Of a stretch of 64,000 nt of DNA, positions 1 to 7,310 are shown piece by piece (position 1 is the stretch's first letter; each line of letters opens with the position of its first letter). The notes beneath the pieces were generated by a model. The model was not told the origin of the DNA. It did not search any database and was given only the letters and a program-made list of their open reading frames with translations. Location of the stretch: the NCBI GenBank assembly GCA_045655325.1, contig JAZOOY010000056.1, positions 1 to 64,000 of the forward strand, in the 5' to 3' direction. This DNA is from UBA1738 sp045655325. Its GTDB lineage: Bacteria; Bacillota; Clostridia; UBA1381. The position numbers were made by a program, and so were the translations under genes.

Positions 1-53
1 TGATTTTATATGCTCATAATCCCCATATTTACAAGGTTTTTTAAGTTCTATGT

Positions 54-91
54 TCAAAAAAAGACCCTGAAAGTTTTCACTCTCAAGGTCT
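54..91 (-). terminator. Rho-independent terminator, left copy
   Basis: On the minus strand arms AGACCTTGAGAGT and ACTTTCAGGGTCT pair around GAAA and are followed by a run of T. Identical in form to the terminator at 297-333. Confidence 0.7.
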
Positions 92-296
92 CATTCTTAC
101 AATATTTAATTTTGCCTTTCCGGGATATTTGTCTTTGCCCCAAAACAGGTTGTGTTACGGGGCAAGCATCCTCAGCGCGAAAAGGCAATTTGCCACATTC
201 CGTAACTCATTGGCTTTTTGGTGTCTTGACCACATAAAATAATGATTTTATATGCTCATAAACCCTATATTTACAAGGTTTTTCAAGTTCTATGTT

Positions 297-333
297 CAAA
301 AAAAGACCCTGAAAGTTTTCACTCTCAAGGTCT
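297..333 (-). terminator. Rho-independent terminator of guaA
   Basis: Hairpin at 304-333 followed on the minus strand by seven or more T residues, about 60 bp past the GMP synthase stop codon. It is duplicated at 54-91. Confidence 0.85.
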
Positions 334-395
334 CATTCTTAAATTATTCATTTTTGCCTTTCCGGGATATTTGTATTGGCCCCGAAACAGCGGGA

Positions 396-1376
396 TTACT
401 CCCACTCGATTGTTCCGATTGGCTTTGGAGTAAGATCCAAAAGCACACGGTTTATACCTGGAACTTCGTGTGTGATTCTATCTGTGATTTTGTGAAGAAC
501 TGCATAAGGGATTTCTTCAATAGTTGCTGTCATAGCATCAACTGTATTTACGGCACGGATGATTGCTGGCCAGCCCTCATATCTCTTTGAATCCTTAACG
601 CCTACGCTCTTGAAGTCAGGAACAGCGATAAAGTACTGCCAAACCTTTCCTGCAAGACCATTCTTATCAAATTCTTCACGAAGAATTGCGTCTGCTTCAC
701 GAAGAGCTGTAAGTCTATCTCTTGTGATTGCGCCAAGACATCTTACGCCAAGGCCTGGGCCTGGGAATGGCTGACGATAAACCATTTCGTCAGGAAGTCC
801 TAAAGCACTTCCTACTACTCTAACTTCGTCCTTATAAAGAAGTTTAACCGGCTCAACAAGTGACATTTCCATATCTTCAGGAAGTCCGCCTACGTTGTGG
901 TGAGCCTTGACTCCATCACTTTCCAAGATATCAGGGTAGATTGTTCCCTGTGCAAGGAATGAGATACCTTCAAGCTTTGATGCTTCTTCATCAAACACCT
1001 TAATAAATTCGTTATCGATAATCTTTCTCTTTGTTTCAGGTTCAGCAACGTCCTTTAAAAGGTCCAAGAAACGGTCTGTTGCGTCAATATAAATAAGGTT
1101 TGCATCAAGACCATTCTTGAAGATTTCAATTACCTGTTCGCTTTCGCCTTTTCTCATTAGTCCGTGATTAACATGTACGCAAACAAGCTGCTTGCCAATA
1201 GCCTTAATCAAAAGCGCAGCAACAACTGATGAGTCAACTCCGCCTGATAGTGCCAAAAGCACTTTCTTGTCGCCTACAGTTTTTCTAATATCTTCAACCT
1301 GCTCTGCAATAAATGCATCAGCAAGTTCTTTTGTTGTAATTCTGACCATATCGTCTGGTCTTTTGTTTGTATCCAT
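396..1376 (-). CDS. guaA: GMP synthase, ATP-pyrophosphatase subunit (no glutaminase domain)
   Basis: Adenylates XMP and aminates it to GMP in purine synthesis. This 326-aa protein corresponds only to the C-terminal two thirds of usual bacterial GuaA. The PP-loop SGGVDSS is at residues 44-50, followed by the family motifs HNVGGLPEDM and RQPFPGPGL, and the protein ends in the family-typical TIEWE. The class I glutamine amidotransferase half is missing, as in archaeal split enzymes. The start chosen is the ATG preceded by AGGAGG at good spacing; an upstream in-frame start would add 17 residues without homology. Ammonia must come from free NH3 or from a glutaminase subunit encoded elsewhere. purC lies upstream in the same direction, but a hairpin separates them. 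Confidence 0.92.
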   Translation of the reverse strand: MDTNKRPDDMVRITTKELADAFIAEQVEDIRKTVGDKKVLLALSGGVDSSVVAALLIKAIGKQLVCVHVNHGLMRKGESEQVIEIFKNGLDANLIYIDATDRFLDLLKDVAEPETKRKIIDNEFIKVFDEEASKLEGISFLAQGTIYPDILESDGVKAHHNVGGLPEDMEMSLVEPVKLLYKDEVRVVGSALGLPDEMVYRQPFPGPGLGVRCLGAITRDRLTALREADAILREEFDKNGLAGKVWQYFIAVPDFKSVGVKDSKRYEGWPAIIRAVNTVDAMTATIEEIPYAVLHKITDRITHEVPGINRVLLDLTPKPIGTIEWE

Positions 1377-1480
1377 ATTAAATCCTCCTATGCCATTGTC
1401 CGAATTATGTACTCTATAATAGCACAATTCGGCATAAATTTCAAGTATTTATACTCTATTTTGTGCCATTTTTTAACACT

Positions 1481-1508
1481 AAAAGCAGACCCTATATGGT
1501 CTGCTTTT
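1481..1508. terminator. Hairpin terminator between purC and guaA
   Basis: AAAAGCAGACC and GGTCTGCTTTT form an 11-bp stem with a 6-base loop directly after the purC stop. The A/T flanks make it usable on either strand; purC is the likely client. Confidence 0.75.
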
Positions 1509-1516
1509 AAGTATAA

Positions 1517-2200
1517 TTATCTGTTAAGAATAAGCTTTGTTAGTTCAACAGGGTCAACAATCTTGCCGTCCTTGTAAACACGCATGTTACCTGAAGCAAC
1601 TTCGTCGATTAGGATAACTTCGTCGCCATTGTAACCAAATTCAAACTTGATATCCCAAAGGTCAAGACCGATTGTCTTTAAGTCGTCAGCAACAACCTTT
1701 GTGATTTTAAGTGTCTGTTCCTTCATGCTTTCGAACATTTCAGGGCTCATTACGCCAAGAGCTGCAAGACCTTCGCCTGTTACTAGCGGGTCACCCTTTT
1801 CGTCGTTCTTGAAAGTACATTCAACGTATCCACCAGGAAGTGGAGTACCGTCTTCAATATATTCACCGTATCTTCTGATGAAGCTTCCTGTAGCAACTAA
1901 ACGGCAGATAACTTCAAGACCGTGACCGAATACTTTACCAGGAAGAACTTCCATTGTAGCGTCATCAACGTTAGCGCTTACGTAGTGAGTCTTAATTCCT
2001 GCTTCTTTAATAAGGTCAAAGTAGTAGATTGATGTTCTAAGGTTAGCCTTACCGATACCTTCAATCTTTAGTCCAACTGAGTTTTCACCTGGGTCAAACA
2101 CGCCGTCCTTACCTGTACAGTCGTCTTTAAACTTTAAAAGTACGTTACCGTTTTCAAGGCTGTATACGTCTTTAGTTTTTCCTTCATAAATCTTCTTCAT
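1517..2200 (-). CDS. purC: SAICAR synthase (PurC)
   Basis: Phosphoribosylaminoimidazole-succinocarboxamide synthase joins aspartate to CAIR in purine synthesis, in the cytosol. The 227-aa length fits the bacterial form. It starts MKKIYEGKTKDVY, the typical glycine-rich ATP-binding opening, contains the family stretch RRYGEYIEDGTPL, and ends with the VILIDEVASGNMRV region. Its start is supported by a GAGG site. No other pur genes lie beside it except the GMP synthase subunit, so it looks like a separate unit rather than part of a pur operon. Confidence 0.95.
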   Translation of the reverse strand: MKKIYEGKTKDVYSLENGNVLLKFKDDCTGKDGVFDPGENSVGLKIEGIGKANLRTSIYYFDLIKEAGIKTHYVSANVDDATMEVLPGKVFGHGLEVICRLVATGSFIRRYGEYIEDGTPLPGGYVECTFKNDEKGDPLVTGEGLAALGVMSPEMFESMKEQTLKITKVVADDLKTIGLDLWDIKFEFGYNGDEVILIDEVASGNMRVYKDGKIVDPVELTKLILNR

Positions 2201-2254
2201 AAGAAAACGCCTCTTTTCATAATAAATTCACTTAAAAAGCATATCATATTTTTT

Positions 2255-2286
2255 GCTAAAATTCAATATTTTTTTTAAATTTTAGC
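2255..2286. promoter_or_regulatory. Inverted repeat upstream of purC
   Basis: Perfect 9-bp arms GCTAAAATT and AATTTTAGC with a 14-base spacer, 55-86 bp upstream of the purC start, in very AT-rich DNA. It could be an operator or an RNA hairpin; AT-richness weakens the case. Confidence 0.35.
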
Positions 2287-2337
2287 GAAAATACATTCAA
2301 TTTTTTTATATCAAGTTTTCAAGTTATGAAATTTTTA

Positions 2338-2369
2338 CAAAAAAACTGCGATGTTTTTTTATCACAGTT
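2338..2369 (-). terminator. Terminator of the AEC transporter gene
   Basis: On the minus strand AACTGTGAT and ATCGCAGTT pair and are followed by eight T residues, directly after the transporter stop codon. Confidence 0.8.
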
Positions 2370-2370
2370 C

Positions 2371-3288
2371 TTATGCCATAAATATTGCAAACATAATCGG
2401 AATGGTTATTATCCCAAGAATGCTTGAGATAAGTGCCATAGATGCTCCGGGCTTTGTATCACCACCGAATGCCGCAGGGAATACGATTGTGTTAAGTCCC
2501 ATCGGCATTGCAAGTACGCAAAGTGTTGTCATATAGATATAGCTTGGTAGTCCAATGGACTTTAATGCATATACTACTATTCCCGGAATTGCTATCAGTC
2601 TTATGAGCGATGCAATGTAAACTCTTCCTGATGCCACCATATCACGAAGGTCGTATTTTCCTATAACAAGTCCTGTTAAAAGCATAGCCACAGGTCCTAT
2701 ACAAGCGCTTAATGTGGATAGTGATGTTTCTACAAATGCTGGCATCGGCACACGTAAAAGCCCTAAAATTATGGCAATTCCCATTGTTATAAACAATGGA
2801 TTTACCAGGTTCTTTAAGGATACTTTCTCGTTGGCAGGATTTAGTCTTGCAAAGCCAACAGAGTAAATATACACGTAAAATGGGATACTGAAAATCAACA
2901 AATCAAACAGTGCCTCTTCCCCGAACACCGCCAACGTAAGCGGTTGTGCCATATATCCCATATTAGGTATGATAAATGAATAGGTATAAATATACTTTTT
3001 GTATCTGTTCACTGCAAACAGGTTTGCAAGTGCTGTTCCTGCAAAAATCAATATAAATACAAGAACGGTTGCAGCAATTAATATATACGACTTTTCCACA
3101 ATTGTTCCTATATTGAAATTGCTTATGAATGTTTTTAGCAAAAGCGCAGGGCTGAAAACCAAAGTAAGCACTTTAGAAAGCGATACATCGGCATTTTCCG
3201 GCACTACATTTTTTCGTCTTAAGATAAAGCCTAAAATCATAATACTGAAAAACATCAGCATTTGATTTAATGTCGTTGTAAATACCAT
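2371..3288 (-). CDS. AEC-family (auxin efflux carrier-like) transporter
   Basis: Integral membrane permease of 305 aa with about ten hydrophobic segments, the usual size and topology of the bacterial AEC family, whose characterised members export or exchange malate and other organic acids. The N-terminal block (MLMFFSIMILGFILRRK...VLTLVFSPALLLKTF) and the C-terminal half ending GGDTKPGASMALISSILGIITIPI match the family pattern. The substrate cannot be told. It is a single-gene unit with its own terminator; a GAGGA site precedes the ATG. Confidence 0.85.
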   Translation of the reverse strand: MVFTTTLNQMLMFFSIMILGFILRRKNVVPENADVSLSKVLTLVFSPALLLKTFISNFNIGTIVEKSYILIAATVLVFILIFAGTALANLFAVNRYKKYIYTYSFIIPNMGYMAQPLTLAVFGEEALFDLLIFSIPFYVYIYSVGFARLNPANEKVSLKNLVNPLFITMGIAIILGLLRVPMPAFVETSLSTLSACIGPVAMLLTGLVIGKYDLRDMVASGRVYIASLIRLIAIPGIVVYALKSIGLPSYIYMTTLCVLAMPMGLNTIVFPAAFGGDTKPGASMALISSILGIITIPIMFAIFMA

Positions 3289-3387
3289 TATTTTTTAATC
3301 CTCTTTTCCTTTGTACCTTTATTATATCACCGAAATTTAACTTTATCAATCTTTTTAATCTATTTAAATTCAATAAACAAAAAAAAC

Positions 3388-3436
3388 AGGCTCCCTTGTG
3401 TAAAGAGAGCCGGCTACGCAGTAGACCGAGGGATTG
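3388..3436. repeat. REP-like palindromic repeat, doubles as terminator
   Basis: GGCTCCCTT and AAGAGAGCC form a stem, followed by GGCTAC-gca-GTAGACC and CGAGGGATTG. On the minus strand the first stem is followed by eight T, so it can terminate the yhcH-like gene. I recall similar hairpin sequences as a high-copy intergenic repeat in Ruminococcaceae genomes; copy number cannot be checked here. Confidence 0.55.
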
Positions 3437-3437
3437 T

Positions 3438-3896
3438 TTATAATTTAACTTTTACCAAAACTTTTTTCACAGGTGTAGATTTACCATCGTGCATAAGTCC
3501 TGGTTTGTGCAGGTCGGTTGGATAGAAAATCCCGTATTCGCCGTTACCTAATATGTACTTTCCAATATTTTCACCGCCACAGAAAAATTCAACTTCCCTT
3601 TCTGGGATGTAGCCTTCACCGGCAGTAGCATTTTTAATGTTTAAAACGTCAATTTCTTCAATACCGCAACAAACATACTGGATGTCGATATACTTTCTGT
3701 GACCTTCAAATTTAAAGTCAGCAGGGTTCTTGCTGTTATATTCCTGAACGTGTGCAAAGATGTCTTCGCCACCGAAATCATATCGCCCTACAGGCAGGTC
3801 TTCATCTATAGCCTTCTTAATAAAATCAAAGGCTTTTTCAAAATTCTTGTGTAAGCCGTAGTATAGCTCACAATTTTCAAGTACGTCAAATATCAT
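3438..3896 (-). CDS. YhcH/YjgK/YiaL (DUF386) family beta-barrel protein
   Basis: 152-aa cytosolic protein of the DUF386 cupin-like family, which includes NanQ and often accompanies sialic acid or other sugar catabolism. Family marks are GRYDFGGEDIFAHVQEY, the FEGHRKYIDIQYV stretch, and FYPTDLHKPGL near the end, which carries metal-binding histidines. The second in-frame ATG was chosen because GGAG lies 7 bases before it; the first ATG is only 1 base from the site. No sialic acid genes are adjacent, so its substrate is unknown. Confidence 0.88.
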   Translation of the reverse strand: MIFDVLENCELYYGLHKNFEKAFDFIKKAIDEDLPVGRYDFGGEDIFAHVQEYNSKNPADFKFEGHRKYIDIQYVCCGIEEIDVLNIKNATAGEGYIPEREVEFFCGGENIGKYILGNGEYGIFYPTDLHKPGLMHDGKSTPVKKVLVKVKL

Positions 3897-3942
3897 AGCC
3901 ATTCTCCTTTTAAGTGTTTTTTGTTAATTCCGATTTCTTTAT

Positions 3943-4365
3943 TTACAGTGTATCATTTTTGATATGGCGTGTAAGAGTATCTTCTTTTCCGCGATATACC
4001 ACAACTTTACAGAAAAGAAACTCCAACACAAAATTTGCAAGCATAGTTACAATCAATATAACAAAATCATTTATGCCACAACCCTCGGCCATATTACCCA
4101 GGTATGCAGATAATGGTGTAAATAAAAGATAGAATCCAAATACTTTTGCCATTGCTATCGGAACATTTGCTGCAGACTTAAAGGTGTATCTACGATTCAA
4201 TGTGAAATTCCAGATGATAGAAAGTACAAGGGAAACAAGATACGGTATCCAGTAATCCTTAATAAATATTTCAAGCAGAGCAAAGGATCCAACTTGGATT
4301 ATTCCGGCAGAAGCAGAAAAAAGTGTGAATTTTACCATCTGCCACATTTGCTTTTTATTGTTCAT
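3943..4365 (-). CDS. GtrA-family membrane protein
   Basis: 140 aa with four hydrophobic helices (about 11-30, 36-54, 75-95 and 103-125) and the family motif SLVLSIIWNFTLNRRYTF between helices 2 and 3. GtrA-like proteins are thought to flip polyprenyl-linked sugars for cell-surface glycosylation. The start is the ATG 8 bases after AAGGAG; a GTG further upstream is too close to that site. It directly follows the degraded aldehyde dehydrogenase gene. No glycosyltransferase gene lies beside it. Confidence 0.85.
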   Translation of the reverse strand: MNNKKQMWQMVKFTLFSASAGIIQVGSFALLEIFIKDYWIPYLVSLVLSIIWNFTLNRRYTFKSAANVPIAMAKVFGFYLLFTPLSAYLGNMAEGCGINDFVILIVTMLANFVLEFLFCKVVVYRGKEDTLTRHIKNDTL

Positions 4366-4384
4366 AAGTTTCACTCCTTATATA

Positions 4385-4754
4385 TTATCTCAAAAACATG
4401 TGCAAGAGCATTTCATATAATTTGTTATACGGCTGGTAACGCATCGGCAAATCAAGCCAGGTCTTTTTATCCATAACTGCATCATTTTCTGTTACATTAT
4501 CCATAACAAGGTGCAATTTGCATTGTCTTGATGTTTGTTTCTCCGCCAATAATAACTTTGCTCTTATCTATAAGACCACAAAGTCTTTCAAAATGTCTTT
4601 CATTGATTATCTTTCCGTAGTTTTTATTTTCAAGCGGATTATCGCCATATTGTTTCTTTAACACTTTTCCAATTTCACTGCAGGAATTTATTATTTCCGG
4701 TTCTCTGTATGGAAGTACCGGCAGAGCTATTCTGAATGCCGCCTGAAACACACG
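4385..4754 (-). pseudogene. Scrambled relic of an aldehyde dehydrogenase gene
   Basis: Three pieces of a class 3-type aldehyde dehydrogenase can be read. First comes ALPVLPYREPEI. Next is a stretch containing QYGDNPLENKNYGKIINERHF and GGETN...IAP, which in an intact enzyme comes before the first piece. After a frameshift that creates a stop comes DNVTENDAVM, joined directly to DKKTWLDLPMRYQPY...HMFLR, the normal C-terminus. The catalytic cysteine region is absent. The order is rearranged and the middle deleted, so no functional product is expected. Confidence 0.8.
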
Positions 4755-4793
4755 GCAATATACTGATTTAATGAAAAAACATACTACTCTCTC

Positions 4794-5237
4794 TTATTCA
4801 TAAGATTTTGCCACTTTATCGATATTTTCACTGATTACATTCAAACTGCGATAAAATATCGCTCTGTCTTCGTTAGAAATACCGCTACTAATTTCATCTA
4901 AAATGGCAGTAATTTTATCTGCAATTCTTTTACCTGCATACATTCCTCTTTCTGTAAGTTCAAAAGGAGCGTTATATCTCTTTTTGCTATCGGATTTGCA
5001 TATGATATAACCATTCTTCTCAAGATAATCAAGGCTTCGCGAAATAGTAGATTTATCTTCTTCACAACGCTCACAAAGATCTTTTGATGTCAGTTCTTTT
5101 AATATATACAAATAGTAAAGGCAGGAAATGTGTGGACTTCTAAGTTCATAATTCGCCATTTCTTCATTCTTGATTTTACGAATGTTTCTGTTTATTCTGT
5201 TTAATAGAACCGTAAATGTTTCAAAACGATCTTCCAT
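4794..5237 (-). CDS. MarR-family transcriptional regulator
   Basis: 147 aa, the usual MarR length, with a winged helix around residues 35-100: SPHISCLYYLYILKELTSKDL, then a recognition helix CEEDKSTISRSLDYLEKNGYI and a wing with KKRYNAPFELTERG. GGAGG precedes the ATG. Two copies of a 20-bp palindrome overlap its promoter, which indicates autorepression. The only downstream neighbour is an aldehyde dehydrogenase relic, perhaps its former target. The ligand is unknown. Confidence 0.88.
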   Translation of the reverse strand: MEDRFETFTVLLNRINRNIRKIKNEEMANYELRSPHISCLYYLYILKELTSKDLCERCEEDKSTISRSLDYLEKNGYIICKSDSKKRYNAPFELTERGMYAGKRIADKITAILDEISSGISNEDRAIFYRSLNVISENIDKVAKSYE

Positions 5238-5260
5238 TGACTAAACCTCCTGAAGATATA

Positions 5261-5280
5261 CTTGTTGAAACGTCAATAAG
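5261..5280. promoter_or_regulatory. MarR operator O2 (palindrome)
   Basis: CTTGTTGAAACGTCAATAAG, one base off the perfect palindrome at 5297-5316. It lies just downstream of the -10 box, over the expected transcription start. Confidence 0.7.
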
Positions 5281-5283
5281 TAT

Positions 5284-5312
5284 AGTATAACAAAAACTTG
5301 TTGAAACGTCAA
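5284..5312 (-). promoter_or_regulatory. Promoter of the marR gene
   Basis: On the minus strand TTGACG and TATACT are separated by 17 bases. The -35 box lies inside operator O1. Confidence 0.75.
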
Positions 5313-5316
5313 CAAG
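5297..5316. promoter_or_regulatory. MarR operator O1 (perfect palindrome)
   Basis: CTTGTTGA-AACG-TCAACAAG is a perfect 8+8 inverted repeat that covers the -35 box. The centre-to-centre distance to O2 is 36 bp. Confidence 0.75.
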
Positions 5317-5373
5317 TTTGGAATATTTTTATATAGCAAATAGCCATATCTCTTTCATGGAATTTTTGCACAC

Positions 5374-5406
5374 AAAAAAAGCACGGAGCATATCACTCCG
5401 CGCTTT
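5374..5406 (-). terminator. Terminator of the hexuronate operon
   Basis: Stem AAAGC-CGGAG / CTCCG-GCTTT with one mismatch, followed on the minus strand by seven T. It lies 265 bp beyond the KDG kinase stop, past a repeat element. Confidence 0.75.
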
Positions 5407-5516
5407 CTTCTACTTTCAATCGCATTTACAGGCTTGCATTTTAACCTTTTCTGTTATTTAAATTTTTATTATTACTTTAACAAAATATACCAGATTCCAC
5501 AATACTTTATAGGGTT

Positions 5517-5573
5517 CCCGAGATTAGCAATTTAAGGCAACTGCTGTAAACCTCATAACAGTGTGGGTTACGA
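5517..5573. repeat. Palindromic repeat family A, diverged copy 1
   Basis: Reads CCCGAGATTAGCAATTTAAGG followed by an imperfect inverted repeat (TGTAAACC...GGGTTACG). It aligns with three better copies at 24703, 27256 and 30301, all in the same orientation. The stretch 5407-5670 contains this copy and AT-rich sequence but no gene. Confidence 0.6.
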
Positions 5574-5670
5574 TGGTTATGGTTTGCTTTTTGTGTTTCT
5601 AAAAGGCTATAAAACCGCACACAATGCTTGATTGTGTGAATGCCTGTGTTGAATTATGCTGTCATATTCA

Positions 5671-6693
5671 TTATCTTTGCACTCTACCTGAGCCATCGCC
5701 ACCAGCAAGCTTTTCAACTTCAGAAACGCTGACTCTGTTATAGTCACCCTCAACTGAATGCTTTAAAGCTGATGCTGCAACTGCAAATTCGATTGTATCC
5801 TTTGAACTCTTTCCTGAAAGGATTGAGTAAATAAGACCGCCACCGAATGAGTCACCGCCACCAACTCGGTCAACGATATGTAGGTGATATGACTTTGAGA
5901 AGTAATAGTCTTCACCATCATATAGCATTCCTGCCCAGTCGTTATCACTTGCAGAAATTGAAGAACGAAGTGTGATTGCAACCTTTTCAAAGCCAAACTT
6001 ATCAGCAAGCTGTTTTGCAACGCTCTTATATCCATCGTGGTTCAGCTTACCGCCGTAAATATCTGTGCCTTCAGCTTCAATACCGAATACGTCCTTTGCA
6101 TCTTCTTCGTTTGAGATGCAAACGTCAACATACTGGCAAAGCTCGGTCATAGCCTTTCTTGCCTCATCTCTTGTCCAAAGTTTTCCACGGTAGTTTAGGT
6201 CGCAAGAAATCTTAACGCCCTTTTCTTTTGCCTTTTTGCAGGCATCCTTACAAATTTCTACTACATTTTCACCAAGAGCTGGAGTGATTCCTGTAAAGTG
6301 GAACCAGTCTGCACCTTCAAAGATGCTGTCCCAGTCAAAATCTTCCTTTGACGCCTGCTGGATTGCTGAATATGCTCTGTCATAAATACATACAGAACCT
6401 CTTTGTGAAGCACCTTTTTCAAGGAAGTAGATGCCCACTCTGTCGCCACCACGAACAATTTTTGATGTATCAACGCCGAAGTAACGCAGGCTGTCAACTG
6501 CTGCCTGACCGATTGCGTGCTTTGGAAGTTTTGTTACATACACACTGTCCATTCCGTAGTTTGCAAGAGATACGGCAACGTTTGCTTCGCCACCGCCAAA
6601 TGTTGCCTGCATCTGGTCATTCTGAAAAAATCTGTAATAACCGTTTGGTGCTAAGCGTAACATTATTTCGCCGAAAGTAACTACTTTTGCCAT
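5671..6693 (-). CDS. kdgK: 2-keto-3-deoxygluconate kinase (PfkB family)
   Basis: Phosphorylates KDG to KDPG, the step before the aldolase encoded just upstream. The 340-aa PfkB-fold protein has the substrate-side GGGEANVAVSLANYG motif near residue 33 and the ATP/anion-hole signature DRVGGGDSFGGG with catalytic Asp at about 281. It is the last gene of the uxuA-SDR-eda-kdgK operon, one base after the aldolase gene. Sugar kinases of this family are hard to tell apart, but the operon makes KDG the likely substrate. Confidence 0.9.
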   Translation of the reverse strand: MAKVVTFGEIMLRLAPNGYYRFFQNDQMQATFGGGEANVAVSLANYGMDSVYVTKLPKHAIGQAAVDSLRYFGVDTSKIVRGGDRVGIYFLEKGASQRGSVCIYDRAYSAIQQASKEDFDWDSIFEGADWFHFTGITPALGENVVEICKDACKKAKEKGVKISCDLNYRGKLWTRDEARKAMTELCQYVDVCISNEEDAKDVFGIEAEGTDIYGGKLNHDGYKSVAKQLADKFGFEKVAITLRSSISASDNDWAGMLYDGEDYYFSKSYHLHIVDRVGGGDSFGGGLIYSILSGKSSKDTIEFAVAASALKHSVEGDYNRVSVSEVEKLAGGDGSGRVQR

Positions 6694-6694
6694 A

Positions 6695-7252
6695 TTATTT
6701 GTCCTCCATCTTCTCTAGTGCTTCTTTGACAAAGAAACTACCGCCGATGGCTGCAATTTTGTCAAAAGCTAAAAATTCGTCAATATTGCTTCTGTCCACG
6801 CCACCTGTTGGAATGAACTTAATCTGTGGGAATGGAGCAGAAAGTGCCTTTAGAGCGGCAAGGCCACCGTAAATATTTGCAGGGAAGAACTTAACTGTTG
6901 TAATTCCAAGGTCAAGTGCCTGCATAATTTCTGTTGGTGTAACGCAACCAGGGTAATACGGAATATTCTTCTTTTTGCATACCTTGGCAACGCCAACGGA
7001 AAGGCCTGGTGAAACAATAAATGTTGCACCTGCTTTAAGTGCTTCTTTGCACTGTTTTTCGTTAATAACTGTACCTGCGCCGATGTTCATTTCAGGGTAC
7101 TTTTCTACCGCCATTTTAATAGCTTCTGCAGCACAAGCTGTTCTGAATGTAATTTCTGCACAGTTGATGCCGTTTGCTTTTAGTGCAGGAAGTATTTTAT
7201 CTACTTCACTTAATTCTTTAATTACTACTACTGGAATATACTTATCCATCAT
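6695..7252 (-). CDS. eda: KDPG aldolase
   Basis: Cleaves 2-keto-3-deoxy-6-phosphogluconate to pyruvate and glyceraldehyde-3-phosphate. 185 aa, somewhat shorter than the about 205-213 aa of many homologues. The Schiff-base lysine is K121 in TTVKFFPAN; AEITFRT, GAGTV and GCVTPTEI are typical. Two adjacent ATGs follow GGAG and either could start translation. It sits between the SDR oxidoreductase and the kinase gene in the hexuronate operon. Confidence 0.92.
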   Translation of the reverse strand: MMDKYIPVVVIKELSEVDKILPALKANGINCAEITFRTACAAEAIKMAVEKYPEMNIGAGTVINEKQCKEALKAGATFIVSPGLSVGVAKVCKKKNIPYYPGCVTPTEIMQALDLGITTVKFFPANIYGGLAALKALSAPFPQIKFIPTGGVDRSNIDEFLAFDKIAAIGGSFFVKEALEKMEDK

Positions 7253-7310
7253 AATTTCTCCTAAAAATTAAAATATTTTTCTACATTGTCGTTTATAAAT
7301 CTTATAACAA

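Larger units (their letters stand above)
1..384. repeat. Two tandem copies of a ~143-bp terminator-bearing segment
   Basis: Bases 1-143 and 242-384 are near-identical direct copies offset by about 241 bp. Both start with TGATTTTATATGCTCATAA, contain the same hairpin, and end in a shared GCCTTTCCGGGATATTTGT stretch. The right copy is the 3' flank of the GMP synthase gene. The left copy is followed by unrelated sequence (144-240) holding an inverted pair GTTACGG / CCGTAAC but no convincing gene. The unit may continue beyond the window edge. Confidence 0.8.

Noticed and set aside
10..590. Short plus-strand frames at the left end
   Set aside because: They run through duplicated terminator DNA and the antisense of guaA; no ribosome sites or family features.
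3173..3373. 66-aa minus-strand frame upstream of the transporter
   Set aside because: It overlaps the transporter gene in another frame, is Lys/Arg-rich AT-driven sequence and has no ribosome site.
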